From Arthrobacter bambusae (GTDB taxonomy: Bacteria; Actinomycetota; Actinomycetes; Actinomycetales; Micrococcaceae), in the NCBI RefSeq assembly GCF_022606295.1, contig NZ_JAHHZS010000010.1, positions 78,319 to 142,318 on the forward strand: a DNA stretch of 64,000 nucleotides, in the 5' to 3' direction. Position 1 is the first letter of the stretch, and each line of letters opens with the position of its first letter. Shown here in pieces: positions 7,305-15,830 of the stretch. Made by a program: the position numbers and the translations under genes. The notes beneath the pieces are model-generated. The model ran no database searches. It had not been told where the DNA came from and saw only the letters and a list, made by a program, of their open reading frames with translations.

Positions 7305-8306
7305 TTAGTCGTTGGTGAGGACGACGCGGAAGCGGGCCTGGCCTGACATCATGCGGTCGAAGCCTTCGGCTGCCTTCTCCAGCGGGTAGGTCTCGATCAT
7401 CGGGCGAACGCCGGTCAGCGCGGCGAAGCGGAGGGTGTCTTCGGAGTCTTTCGCGGTGCCGGAGGCGTGGCCGGCGACGGAGCTGCTGCCCATGACGAGG
7501 TCGGCTGCGCTGACGGCGAGGGGTTCGTGCGGGACCCCGACGACGACGAGCCGGCCCCGGGACGCAAGTCCAGGGATGGTGACCGACATGGCCTGGGCGT
7601 CGGTGACGGTGGCCAGGACAACCGTGGCGCCGCCGAGTCGCTTGAGTTCGGCCGCGACGTCGGTGGTGGTGCTGTCGATGTAGTGGTGTGCGCCGAGTTT
7701 CTTGGCGAATGATTCCTTTTCGGCGCCGCGGGCGATGGCAATGGTTTCGAAGCCCATCCTGGCGGCGAACTGGACCCCGAGGTGGCCCAGGCCGCCTAGG
7801 CCGAGGATGGCGACGCGGTCCCCGGGGCGGGCTCCGCTGTGGCGGAGCCCGTTGAAGGTGGTGACTCCCGCGCACATCAGCGGGGCGGCTTCGGCGAAGC
7901 TGAGCGCGTCGGGGACGAGGGCGACGGCGTCGGCGGGGGCGACCAGGTATTCGGCGTAACCGCCGTCAGAGCTCAGGCCGGTGACCTTTCCGACCGTGCA
8001 TGCGATGAAGTCCCCGCGCTGGCAGGATTCGCATTCGAAGCATGCCCCGCCGAACCAGCCAACGCCCACGCGCTGGCCTTCAGTCCAGCGGGTGACGCCT
8101 TCGCCTACGGACTCCACGGTTCCGGCGACTTCGTGGCCTGGGGTGCGGGGGTAGGAGGAGGACATGCCCGCGGCCGCCATGGAGTCGCTGTGGCAGATGC
8201 CATTGGCAGCGACCTTGATCAGGACATGCCCGCGCGGGACCTCGGGAACATCGAGTTCGACCGTCTCAAGGGAGGTTCCGGGGTTGGCGAATTGAACAGC
8301 TTTCAT
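7305..8306 (-). CDS. Zinc-dependent alcohol dehydrogenase
   Basis: 333 residues of the MDR superfamily. Catalytic-zinc residues are in NGICHSDS and TPGHEVAG. The structural-zinc loop ACFECESCQRGDFIAC has the C-x2-C-x2-C-x7-C spacing, and the Rossmann motif is GLGGLGHLGVQ. This is the AdhA/AdhP-like group that oxidises alcohols or reduces aldehydes with NAD(P). It is the last gene of a three-gene minus-strand set with two NADP-oxidoreductase paralogues. Gaps of about 80-90 bases leave room for internal promoters. Confidence 0.9.
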   Translation of the reverse strand: MKAVQFANPGTSLETVELDVPEVPRGHVLIKVAANGICHSDSMAAAGMSSSYPRTPGHEVAGTVESVGEGVTRWTEGQRVGVGWFGGACFECESCQRGDFIACTVGKVTGLSSDGGYAEYLVAPADAVALVPDALSFAEAAPLMCAGVTTFNGLRHSGARPGDRVAILGLGGLGHLGVQFAARMGFETIAIARGAEKESFAKKLGAHHYIDSTTTDVAAELKRLGGATVVLATVTDAQAMSVTIPGLASRGRLVVVGVPHEPLAVSAADLVMGSSSVAGHASGTAKDSEDTLRFAALTGVRPMIETYPLEKAAEGFDRMMSGQARFRVVLTND

Positions 8307-8396
8307 GGCGAGATGCCTTTCGTGAGTAGGTTTATGGATTCGCGGCCGTGCCGGATCGACGATCGAGCCGGTCCGGCACGGCCAGGTCTGGAGGAT

Positions 8397-9074
8397 CTAG
8401 CGGACGATCTTGAAGTTGAAGTCCGGTGTCCCGAGGGCGCCCCAGAGGCGGAGCCAGACGGGCAGGAGCATTTCGGTGCCGCGGGCGGTGGTGATGTCGC
8501 CGAGGTCAATGACGTCCTGGTGGCCGAAGCTCTTCAGGAGCCCGGTGACGGTGTCCTTGGCGTCGGCGTCGTTCCCGGAGACGAAGACCGTGCTGGCCTC
8601 GGCCAACCGGTCCGGGTGGGTCATGAGGGCTGTGTTCATGGTGTTGAGGGCCTTGACCACCCGCGCGGCGGGAAAGGTGCGCTGGATCTGCTCGCCGAGG
8701 GAATCGGTGTCTTTCACGAACAGGGTAGGGGGCATGCCGTTGCTGAAATCGAGGGGATTGGCGATGTCCAGGATGATCTTGCCGTCGAGGTTTCCGGCCC
8801 CGGCCTGGGCCAGGACGTCCAGGGAAGCGCCGCCGTTCGTGGCGTTGACGATGATCTCGGCGCCGACGGCGGCATCGGCGAAGGCTGCCAGGGTGATACC
8901 GGGGTTTTCCGCGGCCCAGGCCCCGAACGGTGCGGTGCCCATTGCGTCGGGCTCGGTGCGGGCCAAGGTGGCCTCGGGGTCACGGGTGCCGATAGTGACG
9001 GCATGGCCAAGTTCAGCGAGGCGGGCTGCGATGGTGCGGCCTACGGTGCCGGTTCCGAGGATGGCGGTCTTCAT
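8397..9074 (-). CDS. NAD(P)-binding oxidoreductase, F420-dependent NADP reductase-like
   Basis: 225 residues. N-terminal dinucleotide motif AILGTGTVGRTIAARLAELG, then VTIGTRDP, which selects NADP in this family. Also IVNATNGGASLDVL, IILDIANPLDFSNG and a VVKALNTMN helix. This is the NADPH:F420-oxidoreductase/NPD-like fold. ATG 9074 has AAGGAG at good spacing. It is a paralogue of the next gene upstream. Whether F420 or another hydride acceptor is used cannot be read from the sequence. Confidence 0.8.
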   Translation of the reverse strand: MKTAILGTGTVGRTIAARLAELGHAVTIGTRDPEATLARTEPDAMGTAPFGAWAAENPGITLAAFADAAVGAEIIVNATNGGASLDVLAQAGAGNLDGKIILDIANPLDFSNGMPPTLFVKDTDSLGEQIQRTFPAARVVKALNTMNTALMTHPDRLAEASTVFVSGNDADAKDTVTGLLKSFGHQDVIDLGDITTARGTEMLLPVWLRLWGALGTPDFNFKIVR

Positions 9075-9157
9075 GGATGGATCTCCTTGTTCAGTGCGGA
9101 TGGTCAAGTACGGATTGGGGTACAGGAACCGACTGCGGGATGTGACTGCAGGAATGG

Positions 9158-9769
9158 TCAGCGGGTGAGGATTTTGAATCCGAGGTTGCGGCCGAACCCG
9201 GCTTCGAAGGCAAGGGTGAACCAGAGGGTGACGAAGTCGTCGACGATTTTCGCTTTGTCGTTGTCCCCGACCCGGATCGGGCGCAGCCCGGTGGCCGCGA
9301 TGAGGGCTTCGGCGACGGCTTGGGAGGGGCCCGCGGGCCCGCTGTAGAGGAGGTCGCCCGTTTCTTCACCGTAGCAAGGATCCTCGAAATTTTCCCAACC
9401 CAGGCTGTTGAACGCTCGGTACGCCGGGGCGGTGGGGGCGTGTTCGGCGATCAAATCAAGGCTGTTCATGGTCGGGGCGCCGATGTTGTTGGTGGCGTCG
9501 ATAACCACCTTGTCCGCCAGTTGCCGGCCGTAGGCGGGGATGGCTTCGACCATGGCGGCGCCGTTGATCGCCCACACGACGGCCTCGGAGGAGTCGATGG
9601 CTTCCTCAATACTCGTAACGCGGGCTCCCGTGTGGCGGGCGTCCTCCAGGCCGTCCCGGCCCGGGTTGCGAGTACCGATGGTGGCCGTGTGGCCTGCTTC
9701 GGCGAATCGGGCGGCGAGTGTCCTGCCGATAATTCCGTTGCCGATGACCGCTACGCGAATGCCGTTCAT
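9158..9769 (-). CDS. NAD(P)-binding oxidoreductase, paralogue of 8397-9074
   Basis: 203 residues with AVIGNGIIGRTLAARFAEAG and the NADP-type TIGTRNP, followed by VVWAINGAAMVEA, VVIDATNNIG and AYRAFNSLGWENF. It shares order and motifs with the neighbouring gene. ATG 9769 has AAGGAGG upstream. It is the first gene after the TetR-type operator region at 9795-9934, so it and the two following genes are likely controlled by the TetR protein encoded at 50642-51220. Confidence 0.8.
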   Translation of the reverse strand: MNGIRVAVIGNGIIGRTLAARFAEAGHTATIGTRNPGRDGLEDARHTGARVTSIEEAIDSSEAVVWAINGAAMVEAIPAYGRQLADKVVIDATNNIGAPTMNSLDLIAEHAPTAPAYRAFNSLGWENFEDPCYGEETGDLLYSGPAGPSQAVAEALIAATGLRPIRVGDNDKAKIVDDFVTLWFTLAFEAGFGRNLGFKILTR

Positions 9770-9794
9770 CTCGGATTCCTCCTTGTTCCGCTGA

Positions 9795-9934
9795 GTAAGC
9801 AGGGCGTCGGTCCGATGTGATGGATCGTTCTCAAACAGTTTGTGACGGAACGATCCGTCTGTCAAACTGGATGCAAGGCAACAGTGGACGAAGGTTCAGG
9901 GGGAGTGTGGCTTCCGTGGCACGCAGGAGTGGCG
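9795..9934. repeat. Copy 1 of duplicated TetR operator/promoter with tetR start remnant
   Basis: This stretch is almost identical to 50520-50660. It holds inverted arms TGGATCGTTC (9821-9830) and GAACGATCC (9848-9856), plus CAGTTTG and CAAACTG arms. It ends with GTGGCACGCAGGAGTGGCG (9916-9934), the first six codons of the tetR gene at 50642. The coding match stops there, so this is a promoter-operator fused to a stump of tetR. It lies directly upstream of the minus-strand oxidoreductase operon. Confidence 0.8.
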
Positions 9935-10117
9935 CGCTGCCGGGAACCCGGCTCGGGGCTCGCTCCGACCGCCCGGCTTTTCCCCAGCTCAGAGTCCCTC
10001 CGGAAATTTCCCGAGCACTTTAGCGAGTTTCCTCGCGGTGCCTCTTTCCAGTTCGCGGCGGCGTCGCTATCGTCAAAGGATCATGACTGTATGCGACCCT
10101 CCGAGGGAGTGGTTTGT

Positions 10118-11812
10118 ATGGCAAGTGAGGTTGTCGTCAGGCCCGGCGAGGGGCGGTTGCATGCCCTGAAAAGGGTGGTCGGGTTCTGGGGATTGCTGTT
10201 TGTTTCCCTCGGTTCGATCATTGGGTCGGGCTGGTTGCTGGGTGCCCTCGGTGCGGCGCAGACTGCAGGTCCGGCGTCGATCATTTCCTGGTTGCTCGCG
10301 GCGGTCCTGCTGGTGGTTCTGGCCCTCATTCATGCCGATCTGGGGGCGGCCTATCCGGTGGCCGGTGGCACGGCGCGGTACCCGCACTACGCATTCGGTG
10401 CCCTTGCCGGATTCACCGCGGGGTGGGCCGGATACCTTCAGGCGGTCACGATCGCTCCCATCGAGGTAGAGGGGAGCATCACCTATCTTGCCAGCGCACC
10501 GTGGGCTTCGGGCATCAAAATGGTGAACCCTGACTCCACACTGACTCCCATCGGGTTGCTCATCGCAGTTCTCTCGCTGGCACTCTTCACGGTAGTCAAT
10601 CTCTTGGGCGCGAAGTGGCTCTCGGACAGCAACATCATTCTGGTGATCTGGAAGACGGCGGTTCCGGTCCTCACGATAGTTGTGCTCATCATCCTGACCT
10701 TCCACCCGGGGAACTTCAGCCAGGGGGCGGGTGGCTTCGCGCCGAACGGCATTCACGGGATTTTCGCCGCACTTCCGCTCGGGGTGGTGTTTGCGCTTCA
10801 GGGGTTCGAACAGGCCGCCCAGATGGCAGGCGAAGCCCGCAACCCCAAGAAGGATGTTGCGCGGGCGATCATCATCGCGATGTTCGTCGGCGCGGCGATC
10901 TACATCCTTCTGGAGGTGGCGTTCATCGGGGCCCTCAACCCTGGTGACATCGCTCATGATTGGAAGAACCCGGTGGGAGCCGGTTCATTCGGTCCTTACT
11001 ACGAGCTGGCCATTGCCGCAGGAGCGGGATGGCTGGCCACCGTTCTTCTGATCGACGCTGTCATCTCTCCAGCCGGCACAGGCTTGGTCTACGTCGGAAC
11101 CTCCGCACGGATTTCCTACGCGCTCGGCGAGGACGACGCCTTGCCTGGCTCGCTCACCAAGGTCAGCAAGCGGGGCGTTCCGTTCGGATCCATCCTGCTG
11201 TCCTTCGTGGTGGGAATGATCGCCCTGTTGCCGTTCCCCAGTTGGCAGTCCCTGGTCGGGCTGGTCACCGATGCTACGGCCATCATGTACGCGTTCGCTC
11301 CGGTTTCCCTGGGTGCGCTTGTCCGCCAGCACTCCGGGCGCGAACACCCGTACCGGGTTCCATGGCCGTCGATACTGACTCCGTTTGGGTTCGTGGCCGC
11401 CAACCTGATCATTTATTGGTCCGGGTTCGAGGCGATATGGAAGCTGCTGACAGCGATTCTCCTGGGCCGCATCATTTTCGAAATTGCGCTCCGCCGCTCC
11501 AAGTCCCTGCAGCAACGCCGCGACATCGACTGGCGTGCCGCATCCTGGATCTGGCCGTGGCTGATCGGCATCCTTGTGATCGGGCTCCTGGGCCGCTACG
11601 GAAGTGGATCCCTCAACGTCCTGCCTGAGTGGATCGACATTCTCTTCGTGGTTGTCTTCAGCCTCATCATGTTCTACTACGCGGTCAGCCTCGCGATGAA
11701 GCCCGACGATATTGCGGCCGCAGTGGAGGAAGACGAATTTGAATTCGGATCCATCGACCTTCCGCTCACGCCCAAGGTGACGGGAACATCGAACCCCTCA
11801 GATAAGGGGTGA
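10118..11812 (+). CDS. APC-family amino acid permease
   Basis: 564 residues with about 12 membrane segments. The first, FWGLLFVSLGSIIGSGWLLG, carries the G-S-I-I-G-S-G substrate-binding motif of APC transporters. FALQGFEQAAQMAGEARNP is the conserved loop after TM6. A polar acidic C-terminal tail follows. ATG 10118 is used, since upstream codons belong to the tetR-remnant region. Likely a proton-coupled uptake or exchange carrier for amino acids or amines in the cytoplasmic membrane. Substrate unknown; no neighbouring catabolic gene suggests one. Confidence 0.88.
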   Translation: MASEVVVRPGEGRLHALKRVVGFWGLLFVSLGSIIGSGWLLGALGAAQTAGPASIISWLLAAVLLVVLALIHADLGAAYPVAGGTARYPHYAFGALAGFTAGWAGYLQAVTIAPIEVEGSITYLASAPWASGIKMVNPDSTLTPIGLLIAVLSLALFTVVNLLGAKWLSDSNIILVIWKTAVPVLTIVVLIILTFHPGNFSQGAGGFAPNGIHGIFAALPLGVVFALQGFEQAAQMAGEARNPKKDVARAIIIAMFVGAAIYILLEVAFIGALNPGDIAHDWKNPVGAGSFGPYYELAIAAGAGWLATVLLIDAVISPAGTGLVYVGTSARISYALGEDDALPGSLTKVSKRGVPFGSILLSFVVGMIALLPFPSWQSLVGLVTDATAIMYAFAPVSLGALVRQHSGREHPYRVPWPSILTPFGFVAANLIIYWSGFEAIWKLLTAILLGRIIFEIALRRSKSLQQRRDIDWRAASWIWPWLIGILVIGLLGRYGSGSLNVLPEWIDILFVVVFSLIMFYYAVSLAMKPDDIAAAVEEDEFEFGSIDLPLTPKVTGTSNPSDKG

Positions 11813-11869
11813 TTCGCCCCGGTTCTGTCGTCAAGCGCTTGGTCGCGGCCGTCACCCGGAGGGGTTCAC

Positions 11870-12895
11870 TCAAGAATCGGACACGTCGATCAGGATCTTT
11901 CCGACGGAGCCTTGCTCGACGGCGTCGTGGGCTGCCGCGGTTTCCTCAAGCGGAAAGCGGACTAACGGGAGCCCGTGTTCGTTGCCGACACGTAATGCCC
12001 CTGCGGTTAGTGCATCGGTGACGGCCGCAACGGCCGCCTTCTTTTGCTGATCGGCAACGGTGTACGTGAGGACGAACTGGTATTGAACGTTTTTGGCCAT
12101 ACTCTCGCGAATGGGAATGGCCAAGGATTCACCGGGTGCAGCAGCATAAATGGAAATGGTTCCCCCGGGCTTCAGCACCTCGAGGTCAGTGCCGATGTTC
12201 GCCGGAGCATTGACGTCGACGATCGTATCAACGCCTCCGGGGGCTGCTTGATACACGGTCTGCGCGACGTCGGCAGTGCGATAGTTGATCACACAGTGCG
12301 CACCCGCCTGACGGGCAAGTTCACCTTTCTCCTCCCCGCTCACGGTCGTGATAACCGTCGCCCCCGCCCAGCGGGCGAGCTGAATGGCCGCGTGCCCGAC
12401 GGCGCCCGCGCCTCCCGTGACAAGCACCACGCTCCCTTCCAAAGATCCAGGGGAGAGCCTGGCCGGTCCGTTTTGATTGGCTGTCAGCGCACGGTGTGCG
12501 GTCAACGCCGGGATTCCCAGGGATGCGCCAGTATCGAAGGATTCCGTGTCCGGAAGTGTGACGGCCTGCGCCGCCGGCACCACCACATATTCCTGGGCTG
12601 TGCCCTCATTGCCGCCCCACGCAACGTCCCAGAGCCACACGCGATCTCCGATGGACAATCCCGTTACTCCGGGCCCGAGCTCGTCGATCACGCCGGCGCC
12701 ATCCTGGTTGGGCACCTTTGGTTCCTTCAACTTGTTTCCGGTCCCGCTGCCGGCCCGGGACTTCCAGTCTGTGGGATTGACTCCGGACACCACCACCCGG
12801 ACCCTGACCTGGCCCGGTCCCGGTGAGGTCAGTGGCTTGTCTTGCAGAGCCAGGACCGACGACGGCCCGGTCCTTTCGTACACGATGGCTTTCAC
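11870..12895 (-). CDS. NADPH:quinone oxidoreductase-like MDR protein
   Basis: 341 residues of the zinc-free MDR branch. GVNPTDWKSRAG replaces the catalytic-zinc region, GSVVLVTGGAGAVGHAAIQLA is the cofactor motif, and there is a late PGGTISIY strand. No structural-zinc cysteine cluster is present. GTG 12895 with AGGAG six bases before it is the likely start; the longer frame runs into non-coding sequence. It probably reduces quinones or alkenals with NADPH. It converges on the permease gene and seems monocistronic. Confidence 0.85.
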   Translation of the reverse strand: MKAIVYERTGPSSVLALQDKPLTSPGPGQVRVRVVVSGVNPTDWKSRAGSGTGNKLKEPKVPNQDGAGVIDELGPGVTGLSIGDRVWLWDVAWGGNEGTAQEYVVVPAAQAVTLPDTESFDTGASLGIPALTAHRALTANQNGPARLSPGSLEGSVVLVTGGAGAVGHAAIQLARWAGATVITTVSGEEKGELARQAGAHCVINYRTADVAQTVYQAAPGGVDTIVDVNAPANIGTDLEVLKPGGTISIYAAAPGESLAIPIRESMAKNVQYQFVLTYTVADQQKKAAVAAVTDALTAGALRVGNEHGLPLVRFPLEETAAAHDAVEQGSVGKILIDVSDS

Positions 12896-12980
12896 CGTTG
12901 CTCCTAGTCTTTCGGACCTATTTGGTCTCCTTCCGCCATTATTCTCCGGATTCCGGCTCGCGGTGAGCGCTTTTGCAGCA

Positions 12981-13823
12981 CTAGCGCGCTGAAGCGTGCG
13001 GTGCCTCGACCGGGGTGTCGGGGCACAGACCCCATTCGGCCCATGATCCGTCGTAAACCCGGACACCGTGGTGTCCGAGAATTTCGGTGAGAACGTACCA
13101 AGCGGTGGCCGCGCGGCCCCCGACGGTGCAGTAAGTGATCAGCTCGTCTTGGTCGTTGAGCTCGGACACGCGCATCGCCTGACGCAGTTCGTCAATCGGG
13201 AGGAAGGCGCCGTTCTGGTCGTAGAGATCACCGAACGGCCGGTGGACGGCCGTTGGGACGTGGCCGGCGCGCCCTCCCGGCTCCATTCCGCCGGAGGGCC
13301 AGAACCGTTCGCCGACGAATTCGGCCTCGGAACGGACATCCAGAATCGCCGTTCCAGGGCGGCCGATGGCCTGCCGCACGGCGCGCATGTCCACGAACAG
13401 CCGCTGGTCCCGTTCGGCGAGCCGGTACGGAGCCTCTGCCACAGGGATCGAGGACGTGCCGTAGGGATGTCCTTGGGCGCGCCAGGCGTCGCGGGAGCAG
13501 TTCAGGATGCCGACGTCGGCGTGCCCGTACGACTTGAGCAACCAGTAGCCGAGCGCCGGAGCGTAGCCGTAGCATACGACCGTCGACGCCGGCCCGATGC
13601 CGGAGCGGACCAACAGCCGTTCGAACGCGTCCCCGTCGATCGGGCGGTACCGTTCGTCTTTCAGGTCGGCGTAGATGTTCCACAGGACGGCGCCGTCGAT
13701 GTGCCATTGGTCGTAGGCGGTCGCGGAAACATCAACCTCGACGACGCGGACCGCAGGATCGTAGAGGTGATTTGCCAGCCAGATGGGTTCGATGAGCATG
13801 TCCACATTCTGCGCGCTTGTCAT
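12981..13823 (-). CDS. Two-domain sulfurtransferase (rhodanese family)
   Basis: 280 residues with two rhodanese domains. The N-terminal one has VRVVEVDVSATAYDQWHI and lacks a catalytic Cys. The C-terminal one has AILDVRSEAEFVG and the active loop ITYCTVGGRAATAW, with the persulfide-forming Cys in CTVGGR. This fits thiosulfate or 3-mercaptopyruvate sulfurtransferases; the loop is not the usual CRKGVT of thiosulfate enzymes. ATG 13823 has no clear ribosome site and ATG 13799 is an alternative. The DUF1059 gene just upstream is on the same strand. Confidence 0.85.
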   Translation of the reverse strand: MTSAQNVDMLIEPIWLANHLYDPAVRVVEVDVSATAYDQWHIDGAVLWNIYADLKDERYRPIDGDAFERLLVRSGIGPASTVVCYGYAPALGYWLLKSYGHADVGILNCSRDAWRAQGHPYGTSSIPVAEAPYRLAERDQRLFVDMRAVRQAIGRPGTAILDVRSEAEFVGERFWPSGGMEPGGRAGHVPTAVHRPFGDLYDQNGAFLPIDELRQAMRVSELNDQDELITYCTVGGRAATAWYVLTEILGHHGVRVYDGSWAEWGLCPDTPVEAPHASAR

Positions 13824-13873
13824 TGGCCCAATATTGGCTCAAAGTTGGCGCTACATTGGCGTCGGGCGTCCGC

Positions 13874-14032
13874 CTACTCCACTTGGATCCACCCGAGCAG
13901 ATCCTCGCGGCTGACGGCTTGGAGGAGGGCCGGGTGGTCCCTGGCCAGGTGGCCGCGGATCGCTCCGATCACTTCCTCATCCGTATCGCCGCGGACGACG
14001 AACCCACATTCGCATCGGATGAGCTTCGCCAT
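13874..14032 (-). CDS. DUF1059 small cysteine-containing protein
   Basis: A 52-residue protein. MAKLIRCECGFVVRGDTDEE has the C-x-C-G-F start and D-E-E-V helix of DUF1059, ending in a short Asp-rich helix. GGGAGG lies seven bases before the ATG. It is upstream of and collinear with the sulfurtransferase, 51 bases away. DUF1059 proteins often occur beside small oxidoreductases; no activity is established. Confidence 0.75.
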   Translation of the reverse strand: MAKLIRCECGFVVRGDTDEEVIGAIRGHLARDHPALLQAVSREDLLGWIQVE

Positions 14033-14096
14033 GACGACCTCCCAAACATTGCCGGGCCCTCTCCGGAGCGACGAGGGCGCATGAGATCATGGTGTC

Positions 14097-14849
14097 ATGA
14101 GCGTGCAGTCAACGCTGCGTCTCCAGATCTGCGGGCCACTGGTCATAGAGCGGGACGGTGTCAGGCTTGATCACGGCCTGCCGGGTCGTCAAGGGCGCCT
14201 GATGTTCACCTATCTTGTCGTCAACCGGCACCGGCAGGTGCCCCGCGAGGAACTCGCCGAGGCGCTGTGGAACTCTCCCGATTCAGCCGGGATCGACGCG
14301 CGCCTGAATCCGTTGCTCTCAAAGATTCGCCATGTCTTCGGTCCGGAGACAGTGGATGGGCGCGTCACTGTACAACTGCATCTCCCGGACGCATGGATTG
14401 ACCTCGAAGCTGCGGTGGACGCCATCCACCGGGCAGAGTCTGCGGTGGCCCAGCAGGATTGGGCCCGGGCTTGGGGACCGGTTCTGCTGGCCCTGTTCGT
14501 CTCCGAACGTGGATTCCTGCCGGGGGAGGACGCGGATTGGATCGATCAGACCCGGAACCAACTCGTCGAGATCCGGCTGCGGGCCCTGGAATGCTACGCC
14601 GCCGCCGAGCTCGGCCTCGGCGGCGCGGAACTTGCCGGAGCGCTCCGTGCCGGCCGCCGGCTGATCGCCTTGGATCCTTTGCGCGAAAGTGGGCATCGCT
14701 TCCTGATGAAGGCTCTTGCCGCCCAGGACAATCTGGCCGAGGCGCTGGCCGTGTACGGCCGGCTGTCCGATCTTCTTCGCGACCAGCTAGGTGTCTCGCC
14801 CGGCCCGGGTACCCGTGCGCTTTACCAGCAGCTCCTCGAGCGGACCTGA
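14097..14849 (+). CDS. SARP/AfsR-type transcriptional regulator
   Basis: 250 residues. An N-terminal winged-helix Trans_reg_C domain (LRLQICGPLVIERDG, LVVNRHRQVPREELAEALW, LNPLLSKIRHVFG) is followed by a BTAD helical domain ending VYGRLSDLLRDQLGVSPGP. This is the minimal SARP layout, without the ATPase of full AfsR. SARPs bind direct heptamer repeats and usually activate secondary metabolism, but no biosynthetic cluster adjoins. The flavin-fold gene 48 bases downstream is the likely co-transcribed partner. Confidence 0.85.
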   Translation: MSVQSTLRLQICGPLVIERDGVRLDHGLPGRQGRLMFTYLVVNRHRQVPREELAEALWNSPDSAGIDARLNPLLSKIRHVFGPETVDGRVTVQLHLPDAWIDLEAAVDAIHRAESAVAQQDWARAWGPVLLALFVSERGFLPGEDADWIDQTRNQLVEIRLRALECYAAAELGLGGAELAGALRAGRRLIALDPLRESGHRFLMKALAAQDNLAEALAVYGRLSDLLRDQLGVSPGPGTRALYQQLLERT

Positions 14850-14897
14850 TCCTTGACGAAGCGCGGGGTCCGCATCCCGTTCCACTAAGCTCAGGTC

Positions 14898-15443
14898 GTG
14901 GCCCAAATATTTGATTCCATAGATGAGAAGCTGAAGGCGTGGATCGAGGAACAGCCCATGTGGTTTGTCGCAACCGCGCCCCTCGGAGCAGACGGGCATG
15001 TGAATATGTCCCCCCGCGGCCACGACTCGTTCTCAGTCCTGGATTCCCATCGCGTCGCTTGGGTCGACTACACCGGCAGCGGCGTCGAGACCATCGCGCA
15101 CATCCGGGAGAACGGCCGCGTGTGCCTCATGTTCAATTCGTTTGGCCCCCGGCCCCGAATCGTTCGCCTGCACGGCCGCGGCTCAGTGTTCCTTCCGGGA
15201 GATGCTGTATTCGAAGAGGTGGTGGCACTCCATCCGCACCACCCGAGCACCAGGGCGGTCATCTCTGTGGATGTCACACGCGTCAGCGACTCATGCGGAT
15301 GGGGCGTTCCCGTCATGGAGATGACCGGAGAGCGCGACCTTCTCCGTCTCCAGGCAGAGAAAAAGGGCGTGGAGGGCATGTCTGCCTACCGCGCCGAAAG
15401 GAACGCTCGGAGCATCGACGGTCTGCCTGGATTCCCTCTCTGA
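14898..15443 (+). CDS. PNPOx-fold flavin-dependent protein
   Basis: 181 residues. MWFVATAPLGADGHVNMSPRG with the N-M-S-P-R-G flavin-phosphate motif and SGVETIAHIRENGRVCLMF define the pyridoxamine 5'-phosphate-oxidase-like family. The end (GWGVPVMEM and a Lys-rich helix) matches the actinobacterial subgroup annotated as general PPOX proteins. The start is GTG 14898. It lies downstream of the SARP gene. Substrate unknown. Confidence 0.85.
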   Translation: MAQIFDSIDEKLKAWIEEQPMWFVATAPLGADGHVNMSPRGHDSFSVLDSHRVAWVDYTGSGVETIAHIRENGRVCLMFNSFGPRPRIVRLHGRGSVFLPGDAVFEEVVALHPHHPSTRAVISVDVTRVSDSCGWGVPVMEMTGERDLLRLQAEKKGVEGMSAYRAERNARSIDGLPGFPL

Positions 15444-15830
15444 TGGACCGTAGGTTCACCCGCACGGGCTGGCGCCCCTCCGGCCGTGGCAGCGACCACC
15501 TACCCGGCTCCGGGCAATGGGTACGGAACCGTTTCCGACGGCACCGTAGCCCGCGGCGAATCCATTACTTTCTCCGGAAGCGGCTACATCGCCGGCGAAA
15601 CCATCAACATCACCTTCCAACGGACCGGCGGCAAGAAGGCTTCGGATGGAGGGTGGCCCGCTCCGCCGAGCTTCAGCGTCAATGCCGACGGCACGGGCGC
15701 GTTCTCCACCACCATTACCTTCCCGGACGGCGGCAACGGCAAGGGCAATTCCGGTCTGGCTGCAACACGTTTCAGGGGGCAGGCGGCGGGGCGGATCGCC
15801 GGATCGGGTTTGTTGATGCAAGGATCGGTT
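15444..15830 (+). pseudogene. Fragment of a surface-protein Ig-like repeat, in frame with the exonuclease
   Basis: The open frame encodes a Gly/Thr/Ser-rich stretch (TYPAPGNGYGTVSDGTVA, GESITFSGSGYIAGETI, FSVNADGTGAFSTTITF) typical of bacterial Ig-like repeats in secreted cell-wall proteins. There is no signal peptide, and no start with a ribosome site; only GTG 15486 is available. It runs without a stop into the exonuclease. It is best read as a leftover piece of a larger secreted-protein gene, not a real domain of the nuclease. Confidence 0.55.

Noticed and set aside
7839..9347. A 502-codon plus-strand frame rich in Gly and Val
   Set aside because: It is the antisense shadow of the alcohol dehydrogenase and the two NADP oxidoreductases, with unnatural composition.
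13068..14084. 338-codon plus-strand frame
   Set aside because: It is antisense to the sulfurtransferase and DUF1059 genes, which have clear domains.
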